The notes beneath the pieces are model-generated. The model saw nothing but the letters and a program-made list of their open reading frames with translations. It had not been told where the DNA came from and made no database searches. Position numbers and translations under genes: made by a program. A stretch of DNA of 64,000 nucleotides from Qipengyuania nanhaisediminis (lineage in GTDB: Bacteria > Pseudomonadota > Alphaproteobacteria > Sphingomonadales > Sphingomonadaceae): NCBI RefSeq assembly GCF_900115585.1, contig NZ_FOWZ01000001.1, forward strand, positions 186,001 to 250,000, given 5' to 3'. Shown here in pieces: positions 39,201 through 47,808 of this stretch (position 1 is its first letter; the number at the start of each line of letters is the position of its first letter).

Positions 39201-40763
39201 CTAGCCGATCCAGCTCTGGGTCGCGGCGGCCCAACCGGCGAGGCCCGCCCCTGCTGCAACGAGCAGATAGCCAAGGACGCTGCGCCTCTCCTGCTTGCGG
39301 GCACGGCGTTCCCACACCAGCTCCACTTCCGGTAGCGGCGGCGGTTCGGGCGCGCCGCCCTTGGGCGGGAAGCGGTCTTCGATCCGGCGCACGAGATCGG
39401 GGATGCGCAGCAGCGTTTCGGTATCGGTCCGGATACGGTCGGCAATTGCGGCCTCAGGCCCCAGCTCGTCGCGGATCCAGCTGCGCACATAGGGTGCGGA
39501 CGTGTCCCACATGTTGATCTGCGGATTGAGCTGGGTGGCGATGCCTTCGACCATCACCATGGTCTTTTGCAGCAGCAGCAGGTGCGGCTGCGTCTGCATA
39601 TCGAAATCGCGGGTGATGGCGAAGAGCCCGTCGAGCATCTGCCCGACCGAAAGCTCGCTCACCGGCTTGCCGCGCATGGGCTCGCCCACGGCCCTCAGCG
39701 CCGTCGCGAACTCGTCGACATTGTGATAGCTCGGCACATATTGCGCCTCGAAATGGATTTCGGCGACGCGTTTGTAATTGCCCGTCGTCAACCCGTAGAG
39801 GATTTCCGCCAGCCACATGCGCGCCTGTCGGTCGATCCGGCCCATGATACCGAAATCGATCGCCGCGATGGTCCCGTCCGGTTTCACGAACAGGTTGCCC
39901 TGGTGCATGTCGGCATGGAAGAAGCCGGCGGCAATGGCCTGCTTCAGGAAAGCGAGGACGAGGCGGTTGGCAAGCTCTGCCGTATCGTGGCCTGCCGCCC
40001 GGATAGCCTCTATATTGCTGATCTTGATGCCGTCGATCCAGTCGACGGTCATCACGCGGCCGTTGGTCCGGTCCCAGTCGATGCCGGGCACTTCATAGCC
40101 TTCGGTCCCGACCATATGCTCGGCCAGTTCCGAGGCGCTGGCGGCTTCGCGGCGCAGGTCGAGCTCGCGATTGGTCCAGCGCTTGAAATTGGCGATGACG
40201 AGCCGCGGGCGCAGGCGCGCAGCCTCGCCGCCCATCGCTTCGACATGGGCGGCGGCCCATTCGTACGTATCGATGTCTTTGGCGAACTGTTCGCGCACGC
40301 CGGGGCGCAGGACCTTGACGGCGACCGGCCTGCCCTCGGTCGTCACCGCGCGGTGGACCTGCGCGATGGAGGCCGCGCCGACCGGCACGGGGTCGAATTC
40401 GGCATAGAGGCTTTCGAGCGGCTGCTCGAAGCTCGCCTCGATGCTCGCCTTGATCTTGTCGAAGCCGACCGGCGGGAGGTCGTCCTGCAACTTCAGCAGA
40501 TTGCGCGCCGCATCCTCGCCTACAAGGTCGGGACGTGTCGCCAGCGTCTGTCCCAGCTTGATGGCCGCCGGGCCGATATCGCGGAAGGCGCCGGCATAAT
40601 CGGGTTCACGCGATTTGATCGTGCCGATGCTGAACAGGCCGATCAGGCGCTTGACCGGGGCCGGAGTGTTGGGGTCGTTCTGGATACCGCGCAGGGCACC
40701 ATGCCGCGCCAGAATGCGCGCCCAACGACCAAGTCGCCAGATATGCGTCGCGGGGCGTGTCAC
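39201..40763 (-). CDS. ubiB: UbiB-family ABC1 kinase-like protein for ubiquinone biosynthesis
   Basis: A 520-aa atypical kinase-fold protein. The UbiB/COQ8 signature AAIKLGQTLATRPDLVG (KxGQ), the A-rich loop VGAASIAQVHRA, the VAIK-like PVAVKVLRPG, and HADMHQGNLFVKPDGTIAAI followed by DFGIMGRI (catalytic and metal loops) are all present. Two C-terminal hydrophobic stretches anchor it (GYLLVAAGAGLAGWAA). It supports ubiquinone synthesis through ATPase activity. The start is GTG at 40763, 2 nt after the ubiE stop, with GGAAGG inside the end of ubiE as ribosome site. Confidence 0.94.
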   Translation of the reverse strand: MTRPATHIWRLGRWARILARHGALRGIQNDPNTPAPVKRLIGLFSIGTIKSREPDYAGAFRDIGPAAIKLGQTLATRPDLVGEDAARNLLKLQDDLPPVGFDKIKASIEASFEQPLESLYAEFDPVPVGAASIAQVHRAVTTEGRPVAVKVLRPGVREQFAKDIDTYEWAAAHVEAMGGEAARLRPRLVIANFKRWTNRELDLRREAASASELAEHMVGTEGYEVPGIDWDRTNGRVMTVDWIDGIKISNIEAIRAAGHDTAELANRLVLAFLKQAIAAGFFHADMHQGNLFVKPDGTIAAIDFGIMGRIDRQARMWLAEILYGLTTGNYKRVAEIHFEAQYVPSYHNVDEFATALRAVGEPMRGKPVSELSVGQMLDGLFAITRDFDMQTQPHLLLLQKTMVMVEGIATQLNPQINMWDTSAPYVRSWIRDELGPEAAIADRIRTDTETLLRIPDLVRRIEDRFPPKGGAPEPPPLPEVELVWERRARKQERRSVLGYLLVAAGAGLAGWAAATQSWIG

Positions 40764-40765
40764 GC

Positions 40766-41497
40766 CTAGACCTTCCACCCCGAATGGATGTTCACGGCGC
40801 CGCCAAGGATCTTTTCGACCCGCGTATTCTCGAAGCCCGCAGCGCGGATCATCGCCTCGAATTCCGGCGGCTTCGGAAACCGGCGGATCGATTCGGCGAG
40901 GTAGCGATAGCTATCCTCGTCATTGGCGATAGCCTTGCCGATCTTGGGCATGAGCTGGTGCGAATAGAGGTCGTAGACTTCCTTGAAGCCCGGCCAGTCG
41001 GTCTGGCTGAATTCCATGCAGTAGAAACGCCCGCCGTATTTCAGCACGCGGTGCGCTTCGCGAAGGGCCTTGTCGATGAAGGTCACGTTCCGGATGCCGA
41101 ACACGATGGTGTAGGCATCGAAAGTGCGGCTGGAGAAAGCCAGTTCCTCGGCGTTCTGGCGGCTCCAGACCAGGCCGTCGATCCCGCGATCCATTGCGCG
41201 TTCGATGCCGACATCGAGCATGTCCTGGTTGATGTCGGACACGGTAACGCTGGCACCCTTGGCGGCCATGCGGAAAGCGATGTCGCCCGTGCCGCCTGCC
41301 ATGTCGAGGATCTGCTCGCCCGGCTGCGGCTTGACGCGGCGCACGAAGCGGTCCTTCCATAGCCGGTGCATCCCGCCGCTCATCGCGTCGTTCATGATGT
41401 CGTACTTGGCGGCGACGCTGGAAAACACCTCGCCAACACGGCCGGTTTTCTCGTTCGCGTCGATGTCTTCGTAGCCGAAGGAAACTGTGTCGTTCAT
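40766..41497 (-). CDS. ubiE: Demethylmenaquinone/2-polyprenyl-benzoquinol C-methyltransferase
   Basis: A 243-aa SAM-dependent C-methyltransferase of the ubiquinone pathway. Motifs include VFSSVAAKYDIMNDAMSGGM, RLWKDRFV, LDMAGGTGDIAFRMA, FGIRNVTFIDKALREAHRVL and the C-terminal GGAVNIHSGWKV. The ATG at 41497 is the family start (MNDTVSFGYEDID). It leads the ubiE-ubiB operon and is divergent from mutM, an arrangement widespread in alphaproteobacteria. Confidence 0.95.
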   Translation of the reverse strand: MNDTVSFGYEDIDANEKTGRVGEVFSSVAAKYDIMNDAMSGGMHRLWKDRFVRRVKPQPGEQILDMAGGTGDIAFRMAAKGASVTVSDINQDMLDVGIERAMDRGIDGLVWSRQNAEELAFSSRTFDAYTIVFGIRNVTFIDKALREAHRVLKYGGRFYCMEFSQTDWPGFKEVYDLYSHQLMPKIGKAIANDEDSYRYLAESIRRFPKPPEFEAMIRAAGFENTRVEKILGGAVNIHSGWKV

Positions 41498-41553
41498 GGC
41501 GAGGTGCCTTAGGGGGAATTGTGGCCAGCGCAAAGGGTGTTAGAGGGTAACTC

Positions 41554-42369
41554 ATGCCTGAGCTTCCCGAAGTCGAAACAACGGTGCGCGGTCTTGCGCG
41601 GTTCCTCGAGGGCGAGACGATCACGCTGGTCCAGGTCAACCGCCCGGATATGCGCCGCCCCTTCCCGCCCGATCTGGTGCAGGCGCTGACGGGGGCGAGC
41701 GTGACGCATCTCTCGCGCCGGGCGAAATACGGGCTGGTCCATACCAGCCGCGATCATGCGATGGTGTTCCACCTCGGCATGAGCGGGCGCTGGCGGATCG
41801 ATCCGGAGGAAGACGACAAGCACGACCATCTCGTCATCGAGACGGCGAGCCATCGCTTCGCCCTCAACGATCCGCGCCGCTTCGGTTCGGTCGATTTGAT
41901 GACGAGCGGCGAACTGGTGACGTGGAAGCCCTTCGCCGCGCTGGGGCCGGAGCCGCTGGGCGACGATCTCACGCCCGAGCACCTGCGCGAGGCGACGCGC
42001 GGGCGCAAACAGGCGATCAAGCTATTGCTGCTCGACCAGCGGATCGTGGCGGGCCTCGGCAATATCTATGTGTGCGAGGCGTTGTGGCACGCGGGCATCC
42101 ATCCGCGAAAGGCAGGCGGCAAGGTGACCATGCCGCAGCTGCGCCGCCTCGTCCCCGCGATCAAGGATGTGCTGGAGCGATCCATCCGCGACGGCGGCAG
42201 CACATTGCGCGATTTCGCCCAGCCCGATGGAAACTTGGGCTATTTCGCCACCCGCTTCCACGTCTACGGCCGCGAGGGCGAGCCCTGCCACCACGAAGAC
42301 GGCGGCACGATCCGCCGCATCGTACAGGGCGGGAGAAGCACGTGGTTCTGCCCGGTTTGCCAGAGGTAA
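41554..42369 (+). CDS. mutM: Formamidopyrimidine-DNA glycosylase
   Basis: A 271-aa base-excision repair enzyme that removes 8-oxoguanine and formamidopyrimidines. The catalytic N-terminus MPELPEVETTVRGL (Pro nucleophile after Met removal), HLGMSGRW, DPRRFGSVDL, the VAGLGNIYVCEALWHAGI helix-two-turn-helix and GGSTLRDF are all intact. The C-terminal zinc finger reads PCHHEDGG ... FCPVCQ: the usual C-x2-C first pair is replaced by C-H-H-E, so one zinc ligand is altered. Divergent from ubiE. Confidence 0.95.
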   Translation: MPELPEVETTVRGLARFLEGETITLVQVNRPDMRRPFPPDLVQALTGASVTHLSRRAKYGLVHTSRDHAMVFHLGMSGRWRIDPEEDDKHDHLVIETASHRFALNDPRRFGSVDLMTSGELVTWKPFAALGPEPLGDDLTPEHLREATRGRKQAIKLLLLDQRIVAGLGNIYVCEALWHAGIHPRKAGGKVTMPQLRRLVPAIKDVLERSIRDGGSTLRDFAQPDGNLGYFATRFHVYGREGEPCHHEDGGTIRRIVQGGRSTWFCPVCQR

Positions 42370-42400
42370 GCGCCTCTTTTGCCGCTCTGTACCAAACGGG

Positions 42401-42706
42401 TCAGGAGTCGCTTGGTATCTCGTCCTGATAGACGATTATCGCGTCACCATTGTTCAGCGCATGAGTTGCAGCAGCCCGCAAGGTATCATCTGCAATCTGC
42501 TCGATATCGGTCGAGACTTCTTTGGCTCGCTTGGGTTCCACGAATTGCCAGCCTTGATTCTCGACGCATTCGATAGCTGTTTGCTGGCAGTGTTCGATAG
42601 TCCCGCCCAGTACGAAGACCAGCAACGCGTGCCTTGCACCCGGTCGGTATTGAGAGGCAGGCCCTGCGACAGCCTCCATCAAGAATATAAACAGCGAGGT
42701 GGGCAT
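42401..42706 (-). CDS. Hypothetical 101-aa protein, lower G+C than neighbours
   Basis: A frame from the ATG at 42706 (MPTSLFIFLMEAVAGPASQY) through HALLVFVLGGTIEHCQQTAI and ECVENQGWQFVEPKRAKEVS to IIVYQDEIPSDS. No signal peptide or known motif is recognised; it looks like a small alpha/beta cytosolic protein. No good ribosome site is seen, and an earlier in-frame TTG is possible. Base composition is visibly less G+C-rich than mutM and the GST-like gene on either side, which suggests relaxed selection or later arrival. Confidence 0.6.
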   Translation of the reverse strand: MPTSLFIFLMEAVAGPASQYRPGARHALLVFVLGGTIEHCQQTAIECVENQGWQFVEPKRAKEVSTDIEQIADDTLRAAATHALNNGDAIIVYQDEIPSDS

Positions 42707-42759
42707 ATCCGGCGTGATCAAGTTCAGATCTTCATGTGTATGCGTGTGGACAAGGCCCC

Positions 42760-43431
42760 TCACAAATCCAGCGCAGCATATTCCCGCGGTGGGGGCAGGC
42801 CTTCCATTTTCTCGCTCAACAGCGGGCGGAAGCTCGGGCGGCTTTTCATGACCATGTACCAGTCGCGCGCCTGGTCGTGGCCTTTCCATTCGATCCCGCC
42901 GAGGTAATCGACCACCGATAGCTGCGCCGCGCAGGCGAGGTCGGCGAGGCTGAGCGTCGGCCCGGCCAGCCAGCTGCGGGTGTCGACCAGCCAGTCGATA
43001 TAATCGAGGTGGCCGTGGAGCAGCCGCCCCATCTCGCGCAGCACCCGTCCGTCGGGCGACTGGCGCAGGATCAGGCGCTTCTTCATCTTTTCGTGCAGGG
43101 CAGGCGCGGTGACATCGCCATAGAGGCTTTCGTCGAACAGGCGCGTCAGGCGGCGGATTTCGGCGCGCTGCATGGCATTGCCCGAAATCATCGGGTTGCG
43201 GTCCACCGTCTCTTCGAAGAATTCGCAGATCGCCTGGCTGTCGCACAGCGTGACCTTGCGCGCCGGGTCATGCAGGACCGGGGTGCGCCCGGCCGGATTG
43301 AGCTGCCAAAGGCTGTCACGCCCTTCCCACGGGTTTTCGCGCACGAGTTCGTACGCAACCGACTTTTCACCCATCAGCAGGCGCAGCTTGCGGCTGAAGG
43401 GGCACAGGGGGAATTGGTGGAGCTGCCACAT
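42760..43431 (-). CDS. GST-fold protein, probable FzlA-like FtsZ-binding protein
   Basis: A 223-aa protein with an N-terminal thioredoxin-like domain (MWQLHQFPLCPFSRKLRLLM, NPWEGRDSLWQLNPAGRTPV) and an all-helical C-terminal domain (WLAGPTLSLADLACAAQLSV). The layout and the NPWE and NPAG stretches fit alphaproteobacterial FzlA, a GST-fold protein that binds FtsZ and promotes constriction; ordinary glutathione transferase is the alternative. Length fits both. The call of FzlA rests on pattern memory and is not tested. Confidence 0.65.
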   Translation of the reverse strand: MWQLHQFPLCPFSRKLRLLMGEKSVAYELVRENPWEGRDSLWQLNPAGRTPVLHDPARKVTLCDSQAICEFFEETVDRNPMISGNAMQRAEIRRLTRLFDESLYGDVTAPALHEKMKKRLILRQSPDGRVLREMGRLLHGHLDYIDWLVDTRSWLAGPTLSLADLACAAQLSVVDYLGGIEWKGHDQARDWYMVMKSRPSFRPLLSEKMEGLPPPREYAALDL

Positions 43432-43505
43432 GGCCCCTGCCTATGCGGCAGGCGCGCCCACGCGTCCACTGGCGCGCGCGATTTTGGCGAAAATTTCCTG
43501 TGAAG

Positions 43506-43952
43506 TCAGTCGCGCTGCGGCAGCGTGTCCGAAAAGCGTTCGGCCATGGCGCGCAGCTGCGGCAGCATGACTTCCAGCGTTTCGGCAAGCGTGCCTGCGG
43601 CTTCCATGGCGCGCGGCAGGTTCTTCTCGATCTCTTCCGGCACGCGGCTAGCTTCCGGCGCGATCGAGCGCAGCGTCGCGCCATCCTCGACCAACGGAGC
43701 TTCCTCGCCCGCAATCTCGGCAACCGCATCGGTCAGCGGGGCGATGGGCAGGTCGAGCAGGACCTCGCTCATCGCGCGCAGCATCATGGCAAGTTCGCGC
43801 TGGCGTTCGGGGTCGGAAAGCGTGTCCGCCATTTCGGTCAGCCCGGCGCCATCGCGTTCGTCGAAAGCAGCCTCATCGGCATCCTGCGCCAGTGCGGGCA
43901 CGGGTGCTGCAAACGCGGCGAGGGTGGCTGCGGCAAGCAGGTGACGACGCAT
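43506..43952 (-). CDS. Exported acidic protein of unknown function
   Basis: A 148-aa protein with a clear Sec signal (MRRHLLAAATLAAFAAPVPA, cleavage after ALA) and an AAGGAAG ribosome site. The mature part is helical and acidic (LTEMADTLSDPERQRELAMM, ending RFSDTLPQRD) with several Met-rich helices. No domain is recognised. It lies 71 nt from another small exported protein gene on the same strand. Confidence 0.75.
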   Translation of the reverse strand: MRRHLLAAATLAAFAAPVPALAQDADEAAFDERDGAGLTEMADTLSDPERQRELAMMLRAMSEVLLDLPIAPLTDAVAEIAGEEAPLVEDGATLRSIAPEASRVPEEIEKNLPRAMEAAGTLAETLEVMLPQLRAMAERFSDTLPQRD

Positions 43953-44023
43953 GGGACTTCCTTCGGTTGTTCCGTAACGGTCCGTTTATGCGGGATCAGC
44001 GCTGAAAGCTTGCTGAACGGGCT

Positions 44024-44428
44024 TCAGAAGCCGGAAGCCTGCATCATCAGCAGGCAGGCGGGCATGACTGCATCGAGCTGGCCGTCCTGCGCCAGTTTCT
44101 CGGCCTCTTTCCGGCCGCGAAGCGCGATGCCTTCGCGCGCGATGCCCGTGTCGTCCATTAGCTTGGCCATGGTCCGCACGAAGAATTCGCGGCCGCGCTC
44201 GTTTTCGAGCAGGTCGGGCCAGTCCTTGCCATCCGCATTGCCCGCACGCTGCGCCTCGGTGGCGATGGCCACTGCAACCCCGCAGCGCAGCGCCGTCTGC
44301 TGTTCGATCGGCAGGTCCACCAGTTCCATGGTGATGACCGGAGCGGGCGTGTCCGCCGGCGCGCTGTCCTGTGCGATTGCGGGTGCGGCGAGCATCGCAG
44401 CGGCGATGGCGGGGAGAATGATCTTCAT
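44024..44428 (-). CDS. Small exported protein of unknown function
   Basis: A 134-aa protein with signal peptide [20 protein letters not shown]. The mature part is helical with two cysteines far apart ([14 protein letters not shown] and [13 protein letters not shown]), which may form a disulfide. No family is recognised. It starts about 100 nt from the divergent frmA start. A long open frame covering it and the antisense of frmA is not a gene. Confidence 0.75.
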   Translation of the reverse strand: MKIILPAIAAAMLAAPAIAQDSAPADTPAPVITMELVDLPIEQQTALRCGVAVAIATEAQRAGNADGKDWPDLLENERGREFFVRTMAKLMDDTGIAREGIALRGRKEAEKLAQDGQLDAVMPACLLMMQASGF

Positions 44429-44527
44429 GCCCGCTCTCCTATCGCGCCGCGCCTGAACCGCAAGCAACTTGGCTTGCGAGGCAGGCGCTGCCCCCCTACC
44501 CGTCGCATGAAACAGGAGATTCGCATC

Positions 44528-45634
44528 ATGAAAACCCGCGCCGCCGTTGCCTTCGAAGCCAAGAAACCGCTCGAGATCGTCGAACTCGACCTCGAAGGCC
44601 CCAAGGCGGGCGAAGTGCTGGTCGAAATCATGGCGACCGGCATCTGCCACACTGATGCCTATACGCTCGACGGGCTGGACAGCGAAGGGATTTTCCCGAG
44701 CGTGCTGGGCCACGAAGGCTGCGGGGTGGTGCGCGAAGTCGGCGCAGGTGTGACCAGTGTGACAGCAGGCGATCACGTGATCCCGCTCTACACGCCCGAA
44801 TGCCGCCAGTGTAAGATGTGCCTGTCTGGCAAGACCAACCTGTGCAGCGCGATCCGCGAAACGCAGGGCAAGGGGCTGATGCCCGACGGGACCACGCGCT
44901 TCTCCTACAACGGCAAGCCGATCTACCACTACATGGGCTGTTCGACCTTCTCGAACTTCACCGTGCTGCCCGAAATCGCGGTCGCCAAGATCCGCGAAGA
45001 CGCGCCGTTCGACACCACCTGCTATGTCGGCTGCGGCGTCACCACCGGCGTCGGCGCGGTGACCAACACCGCCAAGGTCCAGCCGGGCGACAATGTCGTG
45101 GTCTTCGGCCTCGGCGGGATCGGCCTCAACGTCATCCAGGGCGCAAAGCTGGCCGGTGCGGACCGGATCGTGGGCGTCGACATCAATCCGACCAAGGAAG
45201 AATGGGGCCGCAAGTTCGGCATGACCGATTTCGTCAATCCGAAGGATGTCGGCAATGTCGTCGAAACGCTGGTCAACATGCTCGACGGCGGCGCCGATTA
45301 CAGCTTCGATTGCACGGGCAATACCGCGGTCATGCGCGATGCGCTGGAATGCTGCCACAAGGGCTGGGGCACGAGCATCATCATCGGCGTGGCCGAAGCG
45401 GGCAAAACCATCGAGACCCGTCCCTTCCAGCTCGTCACGGGCCGCAACTGGCGCGGCACGGCATTCGGCGGGGCCAAGGGCCGCACCGACGTGCCCAAGA
45501 TCGTCGACTGGTACATGAACGGCAAGATCGAGATCGACCCGATGATCACCCACCGCCTCAGCCTGGAAGAAATCAACAAGGGCTTCGACCTGATGCATTC
45601 CGGCGAAAGTATCCGCGCGGTCGTGGTCTATTGA
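44528..45634 (+). CDS. frmA: S-(hydroxymethyl)glutathione dehydrogenase / class III alcohol dehydrogenase
   Basis: A 368-aa zinc dehydrogenase that oxidises the glutathione-formaldehyde adduct to S-formylglutathione. Zinc ligands are in [25 protein letters not shown] and the structural cluster [15 protein letters not shown]. Class III markers include [19 protein letters not shown] and [20 protein letters not shown]. The ATG at 44528 has CAGGAGA upstream. Its stop overlaps the cupin start by one base. fghA, for the next step, lies 1.3 kb downstream on the same strand. Confidence 0.96.
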   Translation: MKTRAAVAFEAKKPLEIVELDLEGPKAGEVLVEIMATGICHTDAYTLDGLDSEGIFPSVLGHEGCGVVREVGAGVTSVTAGDHVIPLYTPECRQCKMCLSGKTNLCSAIRETQGKGLMPDGTTRFSYNGKPIYHYMGCSTFSNFTVLPEIAVAKIREDAPFDTTCYVGCGVTTGVGAVTNTAKVQPGDNVVVFGLGGIGLNVIQGAKLAGADRIVGVDINPTKEEWGRKFGMTDFVNPKDVGNVVETLVNMLDGGADYSFDCTGNTAVMRDALECCHKGWGTSIIIGVAEAGKTIETRPFQLVTGRNWRGTAFGGAKGRTDVPKIVDWYMNGKIEIDPMITHRLSLEEINKGFDLMHSGESIRAVVVY

Positions 45635-45990
45635 TGCCCGCAAAGGTCAATCTGGACGAGAAATTCGCACTGTTTTCCGACCGCTGGGCGCCGCGCATCG
45701 TCGGGCGGTACAACGATAACGAGATCCGCCTGGTGAAGGTCGAGGGCGAGTTCATCTGGCACTGCCACGAGGATACGGACGAGCTGTTCCTGATCCTCGA
45801 CGGCACGCTCGACATGGAGTTCCGGGATCGCACCGAAGTGCTGGAAGCGGGCGAGATGATCATCGTCCCGCGCGGGGTCGAACACCGCCCCTGCGCGCGC
45901 CACGGCGAGGTCCGCCTCCTGCTGATCGATCCCAAGGACATGCCCAATACCGGCGACCAGAAGACCGCCACGCTCGCCATCGACATCTGA
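45634..45990 (+). CDS. Cupin-domain protein coupled to frmA
   Basis: A 118-aa single cupin_2 domain: VEGEFIWHCHEDTDELFLIL holds the His/Glu metal-ligand pattern and GEMIIVPRGVEHRPCARHGE the second. The start ATG shares a base with the frmA TGA, so translation is coupled. A metal-dependent role in handling a small molecule linked to formaldehyde metabolism is possible (inference). It is similar in size to cupins often annotated only as cupin domain-containing protein. Confidence 0.85.
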   Translation: MPAKVNLDEKFALFSDRWAPRIVGRYNDNEIRLVKVEGEFIWHCHEDTDELFLILDGTLDMEFRDRTEVLEAGEMIIVPRGVEHRPCARHGEVRLLLIDPKDMPNTGDQKTATLAIDI

Positions 45991-46051
45991 TCGCTTGCGC
46001 GGGCCGCAGGCGCGCTTAAGGTAGCGAATCGAAACCTAAGGAGAGAGTTCA

Positions 46052-46432
46052 ATGTTCAGCCACGTCATGCTGGGTGCCGACGATATCGAGGCATCGAAGA
46101 AGTTTTACGACGCCTGCTTCAAGGCGCTCGGCGGCCGCGAAGGCACCGTCGATCCCAAGGGCCGCGTCATCTACATGCACAATGGCGGCATTTTCCTCAT
46201 CACCAAGCCGATCGACGGTCAGCCGGCGAGCTGCGGCAACGGCTCGACCATCGGCTTTGCAGCCGACAGCGAAGCAATGGCCGATGCATGGCATGAAGCC
46301 GGCGCTGCGAATGGCGGCACCCCGATCGAAGACCCGCCGGGCCTTCGCGAAGGTGCGGGCATGAAGCTCTACCTCGCCTATCTGCGCGATCCGGCAGGCA
46401 ACAAGGTCTGCGCGATGTATCGTCCGGGCTGA
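46052..46432 (+). CDS. VOC-family (glyoxalase-fold) protein
   Basis: A 126-aa protein with the vicinal-oxygen-chelate layout: MFSHVMLGADDIEASKKFYD at the start and KLYLAYLRDPAGNKVCAMYR at the end, the latter typical of the YgiT/glyoxalase-like group. Possible metal ligands are H4 and a C-terminal-domain acidic residue, but the full set is not evident. AGGAGAGA precedes the ATG. It lies inside the frmA-fghA run and may take part in aldehyde detoxification (inference). Confidence 0.87.
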   Translation: MFSHVMLGADDIEASKKFYDACFKALGGREGTVDPKGRVIYMHNGGIFLITKPIDGQPASCGNGSTIGFAADSEAMADAWHEAGAANGGTPIEDPPGLREGAGMKLYLAYLRDPAGNKVCAMYRPG

Positions 46433-46436
46433 CGCC

Positions 46437-46946
46437 TTGACGCCAATCGATGAAAAGGGATTGCGGGCCGACATAGACGCGCTCGCGATCCCTTTTTCGC
46501 ATCACGAGCACGAGGCCGTCTTCACCGTCGAGGAAAGCCGCGACATCAAGGCCAGCATCCCCGGCGAGCATACGAAGAACCTGTTCCTGAAAGACGCCAA
46601 GGGCGCCTTCTGGCTGGTGACCGTCCCTGCAGAAGCGCGGGTGAACCTGAAGGCCTTGCCCGAGGCCATCGGCTGCAAGCGCGTGAGCTTCGGCAAGCCG
46701 GACGACATGGAGCGACTGATTGGCATTGCGCCCGGCTCGGTGACGCCGCTCGCCATGATCCATGCATCGCCGGGCAGCGTGACCTGCGTCCTCGAAGCGG
46801 GCTTGGCGCACGCAGAGCAGGTAAATGTCCACCCGCTTCGCAATACCGCGACAATGGGGCTTTCCGGCGCGCATATCTTGCAGCTGCTGGAACATTGGGG
46901 TCATGCGCCCGTCGTCGCAGAAATCCCGGTTCAGGAGACCGCATGA
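46437..46946 (+). CDS. ProX/YbaK-type aminoacyl-tRNA deacylase
   Basis: A 169-aa trans-editing domain protein with the YbaK/ProXp-ala layout: FSHHEHEAVFTVEESRDIKA, EHTKNLFLKDAKG (catalytic Lys region), and VTPLAMIHASPGSV. These proteins hydrolyse mischarged Ala-tRNA-Pro or similar. The start appears to be TTG at 46437 (MTPIDEKGLRADIDALAIPF); no ATG gives a full N-terminus. Its stop overlaps the fghA ATG by 4 nt. Confidence 0.9.
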   Translation: MTPIDEKGLRADIDALAIPFSHHEHEAVFTVEESRDIKASIPGEHTKNLFLKDAKGAFWLVTVPAEARVNLKALPEAIGCKRVSFGKPDDMERLIGIAPGSVTPLAMIHASPGSVTCVLEAGLAHAEQVNVHPLRNTATMGLSGAHILQLLEHWGHAPVVAEIPVQETA

Positions 46947-47791
46947 AGCTCGATTACCTTTCGCAGAACAAGGCCTTCGGTGGCGACCAGTTCGTCTGTT
47001 CGCACCAGTCGGAAGCGACCGGCACCGAAATGACCTTTTCGGTCTATGTCCCCCCGCACGAAGCGGGCGCGAAGCTGCCGGTGCTGTGGTACCTGTCGGG
47101 CCTCACCTGCACGCACGCAAATGTCACCGAGAAGGGCGAATACCGCGCCGCATGTGCAGAGCATGGCGTGATCTTCGTCGCCCCGGACACCAGCCCGCGC
47201 GGCGAGAACGTGCCCGACGCGGCGGACGAATACGATTTCGGCAAGGGTGCCGGCTTCTATGTTGATGCGACGCAGGACCCGTGGAGCGAGCATTTCCGCA
47301 TGCGCAGCTATATCGAGATAGAGCTGCCCTCGGTCGTGGCCGGAGAGTTCCCGGTCGACCTTTCGCGACAGTCGATCACGGGCCACTCGATGGGCGGACA
47401 CGGCGCGCTGACCATCGGCTTGCGCGATCCGGCCCGCTTCCGCTCCATCAGCGCCTTTTCGCCGATCGTCGCACCTTCGCGCGTGCCGTGGGGCGAGAAA
47501 GCCCTCTGGCGCTATCTGGGTGATGACCGCGATAGCTGGCGCGCCTATGACGCCGTGGCCCTGATCGAGGACGGCGCACGCCACGACCATATCCTTGTCG
47601 ACCAGGGCGGCGCAGACCAGTTCCTCGAAGAACAGCTCAAGACCGGCGCTTTGACGATGGCCTGCGCCAAGGCAGGTTTGAGCCCGGAGATCCGGATGCA
47701 GGAGGGCTACGACCACTCCTATTACTTCATCTCGACCTTCATGGCCGAGCACGTGGCCTGGCATGCGGAGCGTCTACGCGGGGCAGGCTGA
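46943..47791 (+). CDS. fghA: S-formylglutathione hydrolase
   Basis: A 282-aa esterase-D-family serine hydrolase that releases formate and glutathione from S-formylglutathione. The nucleophile elbow is TGHSMGGHGALTIGL, the His is in GYDHSYYFISTF, and family stretches PVLWYLSGLTCTHANVTEKG and FVAPDTSPRG are clear. The ATG overlaps the ProX stop by 4 nt. With frmA it completes glutathione-dependent formaldehyde oxidation. Confidence 0.96.
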   Translation: MKLDYLSQNKAFGGDQFVCSHQSEATGTEMTFSVYVPPHEAGAKLPVLWYLSGLTCTHANVTEKGEYRAACAEHGVIFVAPDTSPRGENVPDAADEYDFGKGAGFYVDATQDPWSEHFRMRSYIEIELPSVVAGEFPVDLSRQSITGHSMGGHGALTIGLRDPARFRSISAFSPIVAPSRVPWGEKALWRYLGDDRDSWRAYDAVALIEDGARHDHILVDQGGADQFLEEQLKTGALTMACAKAGLSPEIRMQEGYDHSYYFISTFMAEHVAWHAERLRGAG

Positions 47792-47808
47792 CCGCACACC
47801 CGCGCCGA

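Noticed and set aside
44429..45643. Minus-strand extension of the exported-protein gene over frmA
   Set aside because: It is antisense to frmA; the true start is the signal-peptide ATG at 44428.
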